A stretch of 64,000 nucleotides of DNA from Gambelia wislizenii (GCA_030847615.1 JAUMIR010000001.1:82509501-82573500), one strand, 5' to 3'. Positions 1-11,390 are shown, numbered from the stretch's first letter. A program made the numbers and translations. Notes: generated by a model not told the origin, from the letters alone.

Positions 1-545
1 CAACAAGGGGGTCAGCTATTTTAGATCTGATACTAACCAACAGGGATGACCTGGTTAATGGGGTGCTAGTGGTGGGATCCTTAGGTGAGAGTGATCATGT
101 TCTCCCGGAATTTGTTATACAATGGAAAGGAGAAGCCAGGCATAGTCAGACACGCGTTCTTGACTTTAGGAGAGCTGATTTCAATAAACTCAGAGAAACA
201 ATGGGGGTGATTCCATGGTCAGGAATATTAAAAGAGAAGAGACCTCAAGATGGATGGGACTTTTTCAAAAGGGAGATACTGAAGGCACAATTTCAAACAG
301 TACCATTGAAGAGGAAAAATGGGAGGTGTCTCAAGAAACCAGGATGGATGACTAAAGAACTTTCAATGGAGTTAAGTTTTAAATGGAACATGTATAGGAA
401 ATGGGAAAAGGGGGAAATCACCAAAGAAGAATTCAAACAAATAGCGAACACATGTAGGAGTAAAGTCAGAAAAGCTAAAGTGCAGAATGAGCTCAGGCTT
501 GCTAGCGAGGTTAAGAACAATAAAAAGGGTTTTTTTGGGGGGGGT
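1..545 (+). pseudogene. CR1 LINE ORF2 fragment, endonuclease C-terminus
   Basis: The frame is open from base 3 at the left edge to about 545, so the true start lies outside the window. The product is the end of a CR1-type apurinic-like endonuclease, which nicks target DNA for reverse transcription. Visible landmarks are TRGSAILDLILTNRDDLVNG, the catalytic SDH motif near base 150, the linker LDFRRADFNKL, and the basic stretch KPGWMTKEL through SEVKNNKKGFF that precedes the reverse transcriptase in CR1 elements. The reverse transcriptase itself is missing: after NNKKGFF the sequence runs through a G-rich tract straight into the CR1 3' tail. This is an internally deleted, non-functional copy. 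Family assignment rests on recognised CR1 motifs. Confidence 0.85.
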
Positions 546-863
546 ATGTCATGTTGAGGATGGAGCAGGCTTGTTTTCTGCTGCTCCAGAGACTGGAACA
601 TGGAGCAATGGATGCAAGCTGCAGGAAGAGAGATTCCACCTCAACATTAGGAGGAACTTTTTGACAGTAAGAGCTGTTTGGCAGTGGAACACACTCCCTC
701 AGAGCGTGGTGGGGTCTCCTTCCTTGGAGGTCTTTAAACAGAGGCTGGATGGCCATCTGTCGGGGATGCTTTCATCGTGTTTTACTGCGTGGCAGGGGGT
801 TGGACTGGATGGCCCTCGTGGTTTCTTCCAGCTCTGCAATTCTATGATTCTATGATTCTATGT
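546..863 (+). mobile_element. CR1 3' tail joined to the endonuclease fragment
   Basis: This is the end of the CR1 ORF2 plus its 3' UTR, ending in the CR1 hallmark of repeated ATTCTATG octamers at about 841-863. A frame at 487-855 reads through it (LFSAAPETGTW, FHLNIRRNFLTVRAVWQWN, SPSLEVFKQRLDGHLSG). Homologous tails lie at 5950-6092, 12245-12520 (reverse), 17320-17580 and 44041-44133 (reverse), so it is an interspersed repeat and not a gene. No poly-A is present, as expected for CR1. Confidence 0.9.
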
Positions 864-1188
864 TTTGAAATGAACTGATATAATACTGAAGCTTGTTACG
901 TTTCTCTTCTGTCTGTACTTGTAATTAGTGAAATCCACAAAACTCAGTCCTATCTTGTCCATTCCACACCTCTCCTTCTAGTGGAATTCCAGCCAAAGCT
1001 GTAACTATCAGAGGTTGTGCTGGTGATGGTGAGAGCATAGGGGAACAGAAGGGAAATTTATTTTGGGAGAGATTTTTTATTTCAAGGGCAAGGCTATCAT
1101 TTTGCTTCCCCCCCCCAATAGCTACACCCTTGGTTTCATGACCTAACAGTCCTGCATGTTCATCCTATAGCCTAAGTTTTCATCTGAT
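864..1188. other. Unassigned intergenic stretch
   Basis: No gene or recognisable repeat was seen. The only notable item is a short C-run near 1110. Confidence 0.4.
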
Positions 1189-1288
1189 GTATCCTATCCT
1201 ATCCTATCCTATCCTATCCTATCCTATCCTATCCTTTCCTTCCTTCCTTCCTTCCTTCCTTCCTTCCTTCCTTCCTTCCTTCCTTCCA
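1189..1288. repeat. Compound microsatellite (ATCCT)n then (TTCC)n
   Basis: About nine ATCCT pentamers (1191-1235) run directly into about thirteen TTCC tetramers (to 1287). The second array looks like it arose by loss of one base from the pentamer. Confidence 0.95.
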
Positions 1289-1340
1289 GTGAACTAAACC
1301 CTCATGCTTCTTGGTTTTCTCTCTGTTGTGGAAATTACTG

Positions 1341-1475
1341 CTTCTACCTAATATGGGAGCGAAGCCATGGTGTTACTAAGGCCAGTGTCACCCCTCCCTC
1401 TGACAGTGTCACCTGGTGTGGTTCAGCCTCTCCACACACACACACCAGTGCCACCACTGTAGGTAAAGCATCTGT
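1341..1475 (+). repeat. Interspersed repeat, GGTGTCACCCCT-type, copy 1
   Basis: The block with GTTACTAAGGCCAGTGTCAC, a second GTGTCACCTGGTG and CTCCACACACACACACCAGTG has a clear relative at 8463-8560 (CATTACTAAGACCGGTGTCA, CTTTCCACACACCCCTAGTG). The family is not named here. It has no visible coding capacity. Confidence 0.6.
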
Positions 1476-2139
1476 TCTCACCCCTGACAGAGCATCTGTT
1501 GAAACTGAGGGAGTCTCCTACATGAAGGCATATTTAGGAGGACGTGGCTTACATAGTTACTAGCAATAAATAACACACTTGTTTCATTGTGATGAACAAC
1601 TATCTACTTATGGATTCTTGAGGTCTTTTGTCATCTCTGGCTCTCTGTAAATTGCCTTCTGTAAGGCTGGATTATCAATGGTGCAATTGGAGGAAAAGTT
1701 CCAGGATGTTCAGTGGCTCAAGGATGCATGTTGCTGCTTGTCCCACCCACCCACATGCACACACTGACATTCCCAAGCTTCTTGTACTGTGATGCCTTCA
1801 AGAGATAAATGTTTTTCAATCGCTGGCAGTATTTATAGCCCACCCTGGGCCCATTTCTTAGCAGTGGTATTGATGAAGAGGCATGGGGAACATTGGTGTT
1901 CTGATTCTCAGACCTGGGCCTTGTTCATGCCAGCTGGGACACAGGCAATGCCCAGAGCTGCCTATATCTTCATGCCTGAAATGGGTTGAATCTAGCCCCA
2001 AGTATGGCTCCTCTTGGCCCAGCAGCACCTTAAAGCCTGATCTACCACAGGGCAAAGCTGACCTTTCAATAAAGGAGTTCACATGTTGGCACGAAGGGGG
2101 GGGGTTCCTCTTTCTCTACCTTCTTCATAAATCACTTTA
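1476..2139. other. Unassigned intergenic stretch
   Basis: Short unrelated open frames (66-85 codons) on both strands overlap each other without homology that I recognise. No gene is called. Confidence 0.4.
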
Positions 2140-2234
2140 ATCTTCCCTTCACACACGTCAATATATATTTTACCATATAGGACTCTCTCTCTCCTCCCTT
2201 CACACATGTCAATATATATTTTGCCATATAGCCC
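2140..2234. repeat. Two-copy tandem duplication, period about 53 bp
   Basis: CCCTTCACACACGTCAATAT...CCATATAG at 2147-2181 is repeated with a few changes at 2199-2231. This is a local duplication with no evident function. Confidence 0.75.
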
Positions 2235-3239
2235 CCATCTCTAAAAATACCTTTTAAAACAAAGATCACAGTGCAATATCATAGTGATACCAATACTCTT
2301 ACATATGAGTTTGTGAGAGGAAAATGCTGCTCTTACCTTTACAACAGGTGTACATATGGTTCAGTTGCATGCCTCATGCTGAGTTGTAGACATGTTCCCT
2401 AGAAAAGCTGAGCTTGCCTGAGGCATAATGTCCACTCCTTATTAACATTACATTCAGATTTCAGGAGTTTCTTTTCCAAAGACTCTCATATCTTTCCCAT
2501 ATATTTCATATCTCAAGTTAAGTACAGTATAGAATGGTATGCTGTTTAGTAGCTGCAATGTTAATCAGTATTAATGCTTCAGCTAAATCCTCTATATTCA
2601 TCTTTGTTATTTACTTCTTGGACAGATTTGCAACCTTGTAAGTGCAACGTATCATCTCATGGATTAAAACAGACAAGACAGAATCAAAACTCAGGTTTTC
2701 CCTTTTTATATCTTAAGCAGAATGGACTGTTTTGAACATAACTGAACATACTCTCTTTCTTCCTTTCTTGAGGTATTAAGTCAGTGGAAGCAGGGAAAAA
2801 AATCATGACTGTTTAGCAACAGTGAAGCCCACATAATGGTCAGCATTAAACTTCTGATATATGATGCAGGTATGATTGCAAAGAACCAGACAACCATGTT
2901 TACAGATTCTGATATGAGTCTCAAATAAATGTGCCTATTCACATACATACAAAAAAAGTGGCTGTCGTCTTTGTGAACTTATTACATATAGGTCTGGAGC
3001 AGGTTTTAATGTAACTTGACATGACCCACTTCACAGGCAGGAATGGTTGGGCCTACTGGACTAGCTCTCCTTTCTTCTGTTACAATCTTTATATTTGCCC
3101 ACCTCTTGCTCAGCTAACAGGGGTAATGATAAGGCAGAGCAGTCACTTACCACTGCCTGCCTCCTGCCTGTTAAGAAAACAGAGGAGAACAGCTGATGAT
3201 AATGGTGGAGAAAAGACAGACTCATTGAAGGAGGGCCAT
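2235..3239. other. Unassigned AT-rich intergenic stretch
   Basis: No supported gene or repeat family was found. Overlapping short frames on both strands near 3021-3402 have no recognisable domain. Confidence 0.4.
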
Positions 3240-4345
3240 TCAGGGTGACTTGCCCAAGCGTCCTCAAAAACCTGAGCTGGCACTGTGACTTGGCAGTAAC
3301 AGATCTTCCCTGCAGGAGTGGGGAGCTGATTCCCCAGAAAGTTATGGAATCTGAAGAATTCCTTAATACTCTGGGGGATTTTCTGCCAGCTAGGGCTGGC
3401 AATTCTGTTGAGGCCTTGGACTCAACCTTCAGATGTTTCTTGAAGAAAACAAAACAGATTATCTAGACCCATTTCAGTCTGGTTTCAGACCAGGGTATGG
3501 TACTGAGACAGTTTTGGTTGCTCTGACGGATGAAATACTCAGGGGGAAAGACAGGAGGAGTGCTACCTTATTGATCCTTCTGAATCTGTCAGCAGATTTT
3601 GATACCATTGATTATGGTATCTTACTGGACTGGCACTGGTAGCTGGAAGTAGGAAGCATTGTTTTACAGTGGCTTCACTCCTATCTGCATGGTCAGTTCC
3701 AGAGAGTGGCATTGGGGCACTCCGGCTCAGCCCCATCACTGTTGGGTTGTGTGGTTCTGCAATCTTGTCTCCTTTGTTGTTCAACATCTATATGAGGCTG
3801 CTGGGAGAGATCATTAGGAGTTTCGGGGTTGGCTGCCATCAGTATGCTGATAATACTCAGCTCTACGTTTCTTTCTCATCAGAGTTGGCTGGGGTGTGAA
3901 CATGCTGCAGCAGTGCCTGGATGCTGTAATGGCCTGGATGAAGTTGAATAAACTGAAGCTGAATCCCAATAAGATGGAGGCTCTGTGGATTAGTGGTTCT
4001 TGAGACCAGAAACTGGGTAGCTTGCCAGCCCTGGATGGAGTTGCACTTCCCTTGAAGGAGCATGTGTGTAGTCTAGGAGTAATCCTAGATCCATCCTCGT
4101 CACAAGATGCCCAGATAGATGTGGTGGCTCAGAGTGTTTGGGGCCAGCTTCAACTTGTCCACCAGCTAGGGACTTTCCTGACAGGGATAACTTAGCCACA
4201 GTAGTCCATTCACTAGTATCTTCCCAATTAGACTACTGCAATGCACTGTATGTGGGGCTGTCCTTGGGCAACTTGGAAACTGTAGCTAGTGCAAAATGCA
4301 GCAGCTAGACTACTCACTAGAATTCCATATGTTATATTCTAACAT
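3240..4345 (+). pseudogene. Decayed CR1/L2-type LINE reverse transcriptase (L3-like)
   Basis: Three frames piece together a non-LTR reverse transcriptase: fingers FQSGFRPGYGTETVLVALTD and LSADFDTIDYGILL (3460-3640, with D in the first catalytic motif), then LLFNIYMRLLGEII and HQYADNTQLYVSF at 3770-3885. The second catalytic aspartate of the YADD box reads N here, which would inactivate the enzyme. Further on are WMKLNKLKLNPNK, a VCSLGVILDP-like stretch and LDYCNALYVGL (about 4230-4258), which mark the C-terminal part. Stops and indels interrupt throughout. The HQYADDTQLY-type motif fits the CR1/L3 or L2 clades, which I cannot separate without alignment. The gap-free order of motifs argues for one old, truncated insertion. 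Confidence 0.8.
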
Positions 4346-5240
4346 ATAATTCTTTGCCTAACAAAGATCTAATTTTATCTCCCCCCCCCCTTTGATACAT
4401 CTTAAAATTGGATTACTCATTTTTCACCCCTACATAACATTATACAAACTGGTACAGAGTTGAAATGGGAAGCAAATTTAATGAGTTCTTTCACCTTCTT
4501 CTGCCATGAAATGCAGGTGGCTTCAGTGATTTTTCTTTTCATGTGAGTAAAGATGCAAGACTAGCAGAACAATATAGGAAGACTGGGAAAATAAGCCCTG
4601 TTGGGTAGGCAACAGAAATGTGTCAGGATAATATTGCTTTAAGTGCAAAAATGAAAAATTTTGGAGAAACAGACCACAGACTAGCACAGCTGAAGTGGGT
4701 TTGTTCACAGCTGTGGCTAGGCAGAGGCCTGACTATCAAACACTCCTATATAGTCGAAGCACAAGATGCATTATGCATGGGTTGGTGTTGTGGAGAAAGA
4801 GGAGTGTTGGTGAAATTGCTGTTGAGTTTGTTAATGAGATTTGCTGTGTGTATACTGTGTGTTTGCTTGTACTGCACCTGAAGATCAAGACCTCCAGATA
4901 TCTTTGGATGAACCTCACTGCCTGTAAGTCTCTTATTATGTGTGAAAGTGGGTCAGAGCAGTGAAACATCTGCTAGCTGAAGCCTTTGCTTTTGTGACCA
5001 TTCTGCTGTGCAGTTCTGCTGTTTGGCTACTACTCCTGGGTTAGTTTGTCCCCAGGCTGTGCCAGGTGCCTCTCAGTGGTCCTATACTGAGTGGACAAAA
5101 TGTACCCTCCCCAAACACACTGTGAGCACAATAAGATATTTTAAGTACCCTTCAGTACTGTGGTTATTTGATTTACTACTATTTGGAAGAAAAGTGTGTG
5201 TCAGAAGAAGAAAAGGGACACCACCAAAACCAATATATTT
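4346..5240. other. Unassigned intergenic stretch
   Basis: It holds a C-run at 4380-4390. Overlapping frames at 4618-4969 have no recognised family. No gene is called. Confidence 0.4.
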
Positions 5241-5290
5241 CTTACCCACCTCTCCCTATGGATCGAGGTGGGGAACAAGAGATTGAAAGA
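5240..5290. repeat. Short hairpin repeat shared with 44003-44042
   Basis: TTACCCACCTCTCCCTATGG followed by ATCGAGGTGGGGAAC is self-complementary (CCCACCTC against GAGGTGGG). It matches TTATTACCCGCCTCTCCCCT and ATCGGGGCGGGTAAC at 44000-44042. It is probably the 3' end of a retroposon family. Confidence 0.5.
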
Positions 5291-5334
5291 GATGGTAATC
5301 AAATCTAGAATAGAGCTCTTATAATATTACCTTG

Positions 5335-5595
5335 TGTGTGCTGTTTCCTGTGCAGAAAATGTTGTTTTCTATGCAAATCAATACTGTTCAAATATCGCAC
5401 AGAATAAATCTCCAATTATAGAATTTTCTATTCAGAAAACAGCATTTTCTGTGCAGGAAATAATATTTCTCCATAAAAATATTATCTTGTGTTTTTGATG
5501 GAGAAAATGCTGTTTTGTGAGCAAAACAACCATTTGTGCATTTTGAACAGAATAAGTCCGGAACTGCAAAGATTCTCATCAGTCCAGGATTCTTA
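5335..5595. repeat. Interspersed repeat rich in TTTTCTGTGCA, copy 1
   Basis: Many partly inverted copies of TTTTCTGTGCAGAAAA-like words occur, ending with CAGAATAAGTCCGGAACTG. The block at 11120-11385 has the same words in the same order and the same end (CAGAATAAGTCCTGAAGTG). This suggests a non-autonomous DNA element with internal short inverted repeats. No family name is assigned. Confidence 0.5.
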
Positions 5596-5949
5596 AGAGT
5601 TTTTCAACCATCAGAAAACATGTCTTTTCAACCATTTCCCAAATATTCTTGAATATTCTTTCCTTCCTTAGGAATAATCACACTACTTGTTGTTCCTTAC
5701 TTCCAGGTTCTGGTTTGTACTGCTAGGAAGGAGGAGAGGCATTAGAGAGATGTTCTGTTTCTGAAACACCTGGGCTGACCTAGAGCACACATTGACTTGA
5801 TAGTGACAGAGAGAGACATACTGTGCTGTTAACTTTCAGGCAGCAAAATGTCTTGGGCCATTCCTCTAGCACATGCTTTCAAATGACAACCTGAATGCTC
5901 AAATCAGTTGCAGTTTTACAACCTTTCATTAGAAATACATAGACTAAGA

Positions 5950-6092
5950 ATGGTGGAGTCTCCTTATTTGGAGGTTTTTAAAAAGAGGTTGGATAGCCAT
6001 CTGTCAGGAATGCATTGATTGGGTATCGTGAATGGCAGGGGGTTGGACTAGATGGCCCTTGTGGTCTCTTCGAACTCTATGATTCTATGACT
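5950..6092 (+). mobile_element. CR1 3' tail, 5'-truncated
   Basis: The sequence starts within the TGGTGGAGTCTCCTTATTTG region and continues through GGATAGCCATCTGTCAGGAA, GGGGGTTGGACTAGATGGCC and a final GATTCTATGA. This matches the tail at 700-863. It is severely 5'-truncated and non-coding. Confidence 0.9.
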
Positions 6093-7295
6093 AAGGAGCA
6101 CCCTATGACTAAGGAGCAGATTTTCCTATGAAAGGGATGTCTGTGTTTGTCCCTTACAGCAAAACTACAAATTATACCTTAAAGATTAAGAAACCTATTA
6201 TGGTTTATGCTACAATAAATGTTCAGCTTGTGAGATGAAGCAAGACTTATTGCCTGTTTTGTTTATACTGTGTGATTGTCAAGTGATTGATGAAAAGCTT
6301 CAGCAGCTGTAAGCAGCAAAGCTAATATTATTATAATGCAGTATATAATCTTTCCATAATAATTTCCCTGTGGAGTATAGTACTAAAGGAAGTAATAATC
6401 TGCCAATCTTTTTACTTTAGAGGATTCTACCAAACACAAATAATCACATACATCATTTGTGTAAAAACAACAATACACACACAAGGGGAGAAATCTATGG
6501 GAAAATAACAGATGTCAAGTTGGAAGAATCCCAAATTGAAATATTTACAGTATTATTTCTTTAACAGAGGTTATGAATTCATTGATTTTCCATAGCTTAA
6601 AAAACAACTTCTTTCCTTTTGTGTGATCTATTCTCCATTCAACAAAATAAAACCATGCTATCTGTTGATGAGAGGACAGTCTCACATTAGCAAAAAATTC
6701 CCGAATCAAATATGAAAACCTCCATAACAGAACATGGCACAATTTATCTACACTACAATCTATGGGACGTTTTCCATCAGAAAACAAAGATTAGGACATC
6801 ATATGGCATCAGTTATTTGGAGGAATGAACCTGGCAACCTTTGCTAATCATCATTTGTGCATCTTTTTTTGTATTACCTATGATTTCACCTGCCATACAT
6901 ACATGGCAACACTTGATTTCCTATCACTCAATAACTCACAAATTAATGTGTTAACTGACTGCACTGAAAAGCTCAGCATGACATAATAGCTTTATCTGTG
7001 GTGTTGATCTACGAGCTGTCAAAGATTCCAGGGTCTGAGGCTGGAATCTACTTTGTTTGTTTTTGTGCAGCCAATTCAGTAATCATAGTGTTCACAAAGC
7101 CTTTAGATTGGCCATCGCTGGTACTAATCCCATAATCAACAGCCTGCATCCCTGGTCTGATACCTGTTCCCTTTCTTCCCCCCTCTCCATGGACATCTGC
7201 CAAGCAAATTATCTCTGGCAACACTGCCACTGATCAGGCCCCATTATGTTACTATCAGAGGCAACACCACCAATTAGTAAGAAGGAAAAGAACTA
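6093..7295. other. Unassigned AT-rich intergenic stretch
   Basis: No recognisable gene or repeat was found. A minus-strand frame at 6545-6787 has no known domain. Confidence 0.4.
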
Positions 7296-7317
7296 TGTAT
7301 GCCACCTAGAGTTCACT

Positions 7318-7578
7318 GGAGAAGTGTGTGTGTTTGTGTTTGTTGTGTGCTTTCAAGACATTTCTGTTTTATGGCAATGCTAAGATGAACCTACCATGGG
7401 GCTTCCTTGGCAAGATTTATTCAGAAGGGATTTTCTAATCCCTTCCTCTGTGGTTGAGAGAGTGTGTCTTTCCCAAAGTCACCCAATGGGTTTTCATGGC
7501 TGAGCAGGGATTTGAATCCTGGTCTCCCAGAGTCTTAATCCAACACCTAAACCATTACAACATGCTGGTGCTCACTGG
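7318..7578 (-). mobile_element. tRNA-derived SINE, copy a
   Basis: On the minus strand this reads from a tRNA-like head with a B-box (ATTCAAATCCC type) and CTCAGCCATGAAAACCCATT, through a middle region with CTTGCCAAGGAAGCCCCATG, to a CTTGAAAGCACACAACAAAC tail. Five similar copies occur in the window (11779, 16490, 27027, 37747 and a diverged one at 29990). It is non-coding and would have been mobilised by a LINE. Confidence 0.8.
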
Positions 7579-7816
7579 GGAAGTAGTAGGGTATAAATGT
7601 AACAGACAAGCATATAAATAGAGCTTGGCCTTCTTCCCCTGTGAACCTATCTATCACTATAGCAGATACACAACAGCATTGTGTTAGAATAAAATAAAGA
7701 TGGTGTCTGCTTTGTACTAAGTAGAGCTAAACAACCAGTTAGTTCCAATAAGAACATGTGAGTTGGGGAATGGGCCCAAACGGTGGTGCTGTCACTGCTG
7801 GGGAAAAACAGGGATC

Positions 7817-8032
7817 AAAGGAGCCCCAGTGGTGCTGTGGTTAAATACCAGTACTGCAACCACAACATTGTAAGTTCTATCACTCAGCCTTCCATCCTTC
7901 CGTAGGCTGGAAAAGTGTGCACCCAATTTGTTAGGGGCAATTAACTAACACATTATAAACCGCTTAGGGAGTGCTTTGGTACTGATAAGCGGTATAGAAA
8001 TAAATGTGCTATTGCTATTGCTATGAAAGTAG
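7817..8032 (+). mobile_element. tRNA-derived SINE with L2-like tail
   Basis: This is a different SINE from the others. The head GAGCCCCAGTGGTGCTGTGG with TTAAATACC resembles an A-box region. The 3' part TAAACCGCTTAGGGAGTGCT with AGCGGTATAGAAATAAAT resembles L2-type 3' ends, and the copy finishes in short GCTATT repeats (8010-8026), typical of retroposition. Confidence 0.75.
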
Positions 8033-8462
8033 CATGTTCCAGGCACCATGCTTTGGGCCCTTGGGTGTGATGGCATTTAGAAGAGTAGAGCAGAAGCATC
8101 AGAATTCACACTCAGCCCAATAGCAGCAACAGGATGACCACAATGGGTGGCCATTGGGGACACTATGGCAATGGTCCAGATGAACCTGACACAGGTCCTG
8201 CCTCATACAACTACTAGGAGCCTAGCCTTGTGCCTTGGTCAACAAAACAATAGATATCTCAGCCTTTTCTGTTAATCTTTAAATTGAGACTGCACTGGAG
8301 AATGTTTGCCCATGGCTTTGATCTAGCTCCATTGTACATGTTTCATGGCAGTAAGCATGAATATATGAACTGGCACTGAACCATGCTTCAGAACCAAATT
8401 TCAAGGGGGAAAAAGAACATTTGTTTTATTTCCAAGGAAATGTATTTGTGTCGAGATGCAAT

Positions 8463-8560
8463 AGTTCTAAACTGTGGCATTACTAAGACCGGTGTCACCC
8501 CTCTCTCCAACTGGTGCAGTTTGGCCTTTCCACACACCCCTAGTGCTGCCGTTGGTTCTA
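8463..8560 (+). repeat. GGTGTCACCCCT-type repeat, copy 2
   Basis: This is the relative of 1341-1475, sharing TTACTAAGACCGGTGTCACC and TCCACACACCCCTAGTGCTG. It is shorter and lacks the second GTGTCACC block. Confidence 0.55.
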
Positions 8561-9773
8561 AATATTATGAGGACTCCAAATGAGTGACTGAATGAAGTAG
8601 AGGGTGCAGTCTATGGATAATGGTGCCTTCAGAGGCTTCACTGAAATAAATGGGGATTTTGCCACAGTTGAGCTTTTCTGTTTTATTGAGTTTGTGATGT
8701 GGAAGGATTTTCCTGTATATTTACTAAGTTTAAAAATTCAGTGTGTAGCATTAACCAAGGTATTCTCACAGAAGATTAATGTAGGGATAAGTATAAATTC
8801 TGTAACCAGAAATGATTATCTGACTGAAGTCAATGGAACTGAAGTGTTCTGAGTATTTCATTCTAAGTGGCTATGAATAGGGTCAGTGCCTCCTGAATGG
8901 AACTTGGTTTTGCCATGGAATTACTGTAAGTAAGTGCATGTTTTAGCTGGAATGTTAAAGTCTTCACAGGATGTTTTTGTGGCAAATGAAAAACAGCAAG
9001 CATGAAATCCATGTTGCATTACATACTATTGAATATTACACTGTCCATTTCCTAGAAAATTCCTATCTGGCTTTAGATGGTCAGAATTTAACATCCCAAT
9101 AATGGGAACGCCAGATAATTTCACTAAATCTGCATTCAAAGCAAATTGACACAATATGTACTTCCTTGACTAACATGAAGATTGGAAGGCAAAAGACTGG
9201 AAATCTTTTGGATTGCACACTTCTCTAAATGTCCCTGTATAGCATTTGGCTCAAAAAGTATACCAAACACATTGTTAAAAAGCACATTTTAGGGTAAAAT
9301 TGTATACAAATGCATGGTGTGGTAAACAATTTGTAGACAAGTGTGTATTTTGTGGGGAAATACGTTCAAGAACACACAAATCCTTATTTATGTGTGATAT
9401 TTTTGTATAGATCTGTTGAAAAAAGAAAACTTGTCTCACTTTACAGGATTACGTCCATTAACAAGCAGTGTGTGCACATGAAAAAGAAAGCTCCACGAAA
9501 AACTCTATTCCCTCTCATCCACATTATTGTGTTGTTTTCTTACACAGTTTGTATAAACTTTTCTGCCCTTTGAAAATATCTGGAAAAGCCTTGTTCAAAG
9601 AATCTGTAGGGATTCCACTTAAAGGGCTTTATATAGAAAGACTAGAGGAGCCCTCTAAGTAAGATAAAGAGAGTTGCTCTAAAAGTGAGAAAATAAGACC
9701 TTTGGAGTAACTAGTTACAACTATCTAGTTACTTGAAATAATTTCTTCACCTTTTTTGTGGTGTAATTGTAAT
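8561..9773. other. Unassigned intergenic stretch
   Basis: No domain-bearing frame or recognised repeat was found. Frames at 8604-8852 and 9343-9662 are short and lack known motifs. Confidence 0.4.
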
Positions 9774-9775
9774 TA

Positions 9776-10202
9776 CAGTAGGACCCCCATATCTGCAGGG
9801 GATTGGTTCCGGATCCCACTGAAGATAACAAAATCCGCAGATAATAGCGAACGCCAGCCACCACCACTGGAAACACACACACACTCCATGGAGAAGGGCG
9901 AAAGGAGGCAAGCTCTCCTCCTCTCTCCCTTCTCCATCTACCCCACTCTGCCATCTTCACCACTCTGTCAGACCCCCCCCCCCCATGGAAAAGGGAGAAA
10001 GGAGATGAGCTCCCTCCTCCCTCTCTTCTCCATCAAACCCCCCCTTCCACCAGCTTCCGAGCACCACTGGAAGCCCTGTGGAGGAGGGAGGGGGAGGTGA
10101 ACTCTCCTCCTCCCCTCCCTTCTTCGTCCACCCCCCTGCCATTGCCATCCACAGATAATTGTATCAGTGGATGGTGAATCAGCAAATACAGGGGTGCCAC
10201 TG
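9776..10202. mobile_element. Tigger-like MITE with internal hairpin units
   Basis: Imperfect terminal inverted repeats, CAGTAGGACCCCCATATCTG at the left and AAATACAGGGGTGCCACTG at the right, are flanked by TA on each side (9774-9775 and 10203-10204), as for Tc1/mariner-Tigger elements. The 427-bp interior holds three successive purine/pyrimidine self-complementary blocks (about 9888-9940, 9985-10035, 10077-10125), each like GGAGAAGGG...CCCTTCTCC. Open frames on both strands here are by-products of this symmetry. No transposase is present. Confidence 0.75.
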
Positions 10203-10559
10203 TATTTTAACTAATTTTACTTTTTCAGAGAGTTGACCTCATTCAGTGGTAGAGGTGGGAAACCAGATGGCTCAACTGCAACCTCATGCTGCTGCTTCAA
10301 TGTTCTGTTGTGAGATTTGAGGTAATGACAAGGCAGAAAGAGTGATGCCATTCAGCTGGTTTGTACCAGTTAACCTGAACTATTTTTAAAAATTGTTAAA
10401 AGACATGGAGGCTGGGGAAGTCCAAAGGGGATTCAGAAATAGTGAAAGGGGGGAGGAGGAAGAGACTGGAGCAGATAAGGAAGATGGAAAGAAGGTCAGA
10501 GAAGAGGAAAGCACTGGATCAACAAATAATTTTGCCATTTTTCTACTGATTGCAACAAA

Positions 10560-11085
10560 GGGTTCATCTACATGAGCCAGGAGATGCTGGCTCACTGCTG
10601 GCGTATCCTGGCTGTGGCCAAGGCCCATTCCTCCCCTGTTTCCTCCATGAAATAGAAGGAAGTCCAGACGGGCAGGCTTGCCTGCTGCTGCAGCTGCCAT
10701 CCAGCAGTGTCTCCTTTGCTCTCTCTGAACGCAGGAATCTAGCCCGCAACATGTGACCAAGACACCCTGCTGTGCAACCCCTTCTTGATTCAGAGAGAGC
10801 AAAGGAGACTGGCAGCTGTAGCAATGAGCTGGCCTGCCACGATGGGCTTCCGTGGTCTCGCAAGGCCTGATCTGTTTCTTCCCAAAGGGAACAGATTAAA
10901 CCAAGTATTTTTTTTACAATGCTTTAATGGGCCCTACCCCATATTCCCCTTGTCTTAGCCCCATCTTTGCCCCAGGAGTCATGAAGACTGCCTGGGGATA
11001 GAACGGTGTGAAAGCTCTGCATCATCAGGAGTCCAGGGCTCTAAGATGGGGAAAGATGGGGTAAATAGCCCATGTAGACAAGCCC
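10560..11085. mobile_element. TIR DNA element, GGGCTTGTCTACATG family, copy 1
   Basis: The left end GGGTTCATCTACATGAGCC is matched in inverse by CATGTAGACAAGCCC at the right. AAA flanks each side (10557-10559 and 11086-11088), consistent with a 3-bp target duplication. The interior is related along its length to 15993-16424 (AACAGATTAAACCAAG region, TTTTAATGGGC, GGGGATAGAACGG). There is no transposase. The overlapping frames at 10386-10863 on both strands are shadows of this repeat. Confidence 0.75.
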
Positions 11086-11119
11086 AAAGTAATATAATAA
11101 CTTCAAGGTTTTTGAAGAT

Positions 11120-11390
11120 TATTTACCGTTTGAAATTTACGCTGTGCAAAAAGATGGACATGGTCTGTTTTTTCATAAGAAATGGCATTCTCTGCACAGA
11201 AAATAGTAATTGTTGTACAGAAATGTTCATAAAATTCTGCTTTCTGAGCAGGAAATTCATTTTATTTTCTGTTATTTTTCAGTGTAGATAAATACTGTTT
11301 TCTGTGCAAGAAAAAAACAAACAAAACAAAACCACCATATCTTTTCCACACAGAATAAGTCCTGAAGTGGGAGGGATCTTACCTGTCCAT
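11120..11390. repeat. TTTTCTGTGCA-type repeat, copy 2
   Basis: It shares ordered words with 5335-5595 (TTCTCTGCACAGAAAAT, TTTTCTGTGCAAG, CAGAATAAGTCCTGAAGTG). The sequence is diverged and non-coding. Confidence 0.5.

Noticed and set aside
10386..10863. Overlapping frames of 60-138 codons
   Set aside because: They lie largely within or at the edge of the TIR element 10560-11085 and overlap in both strands.
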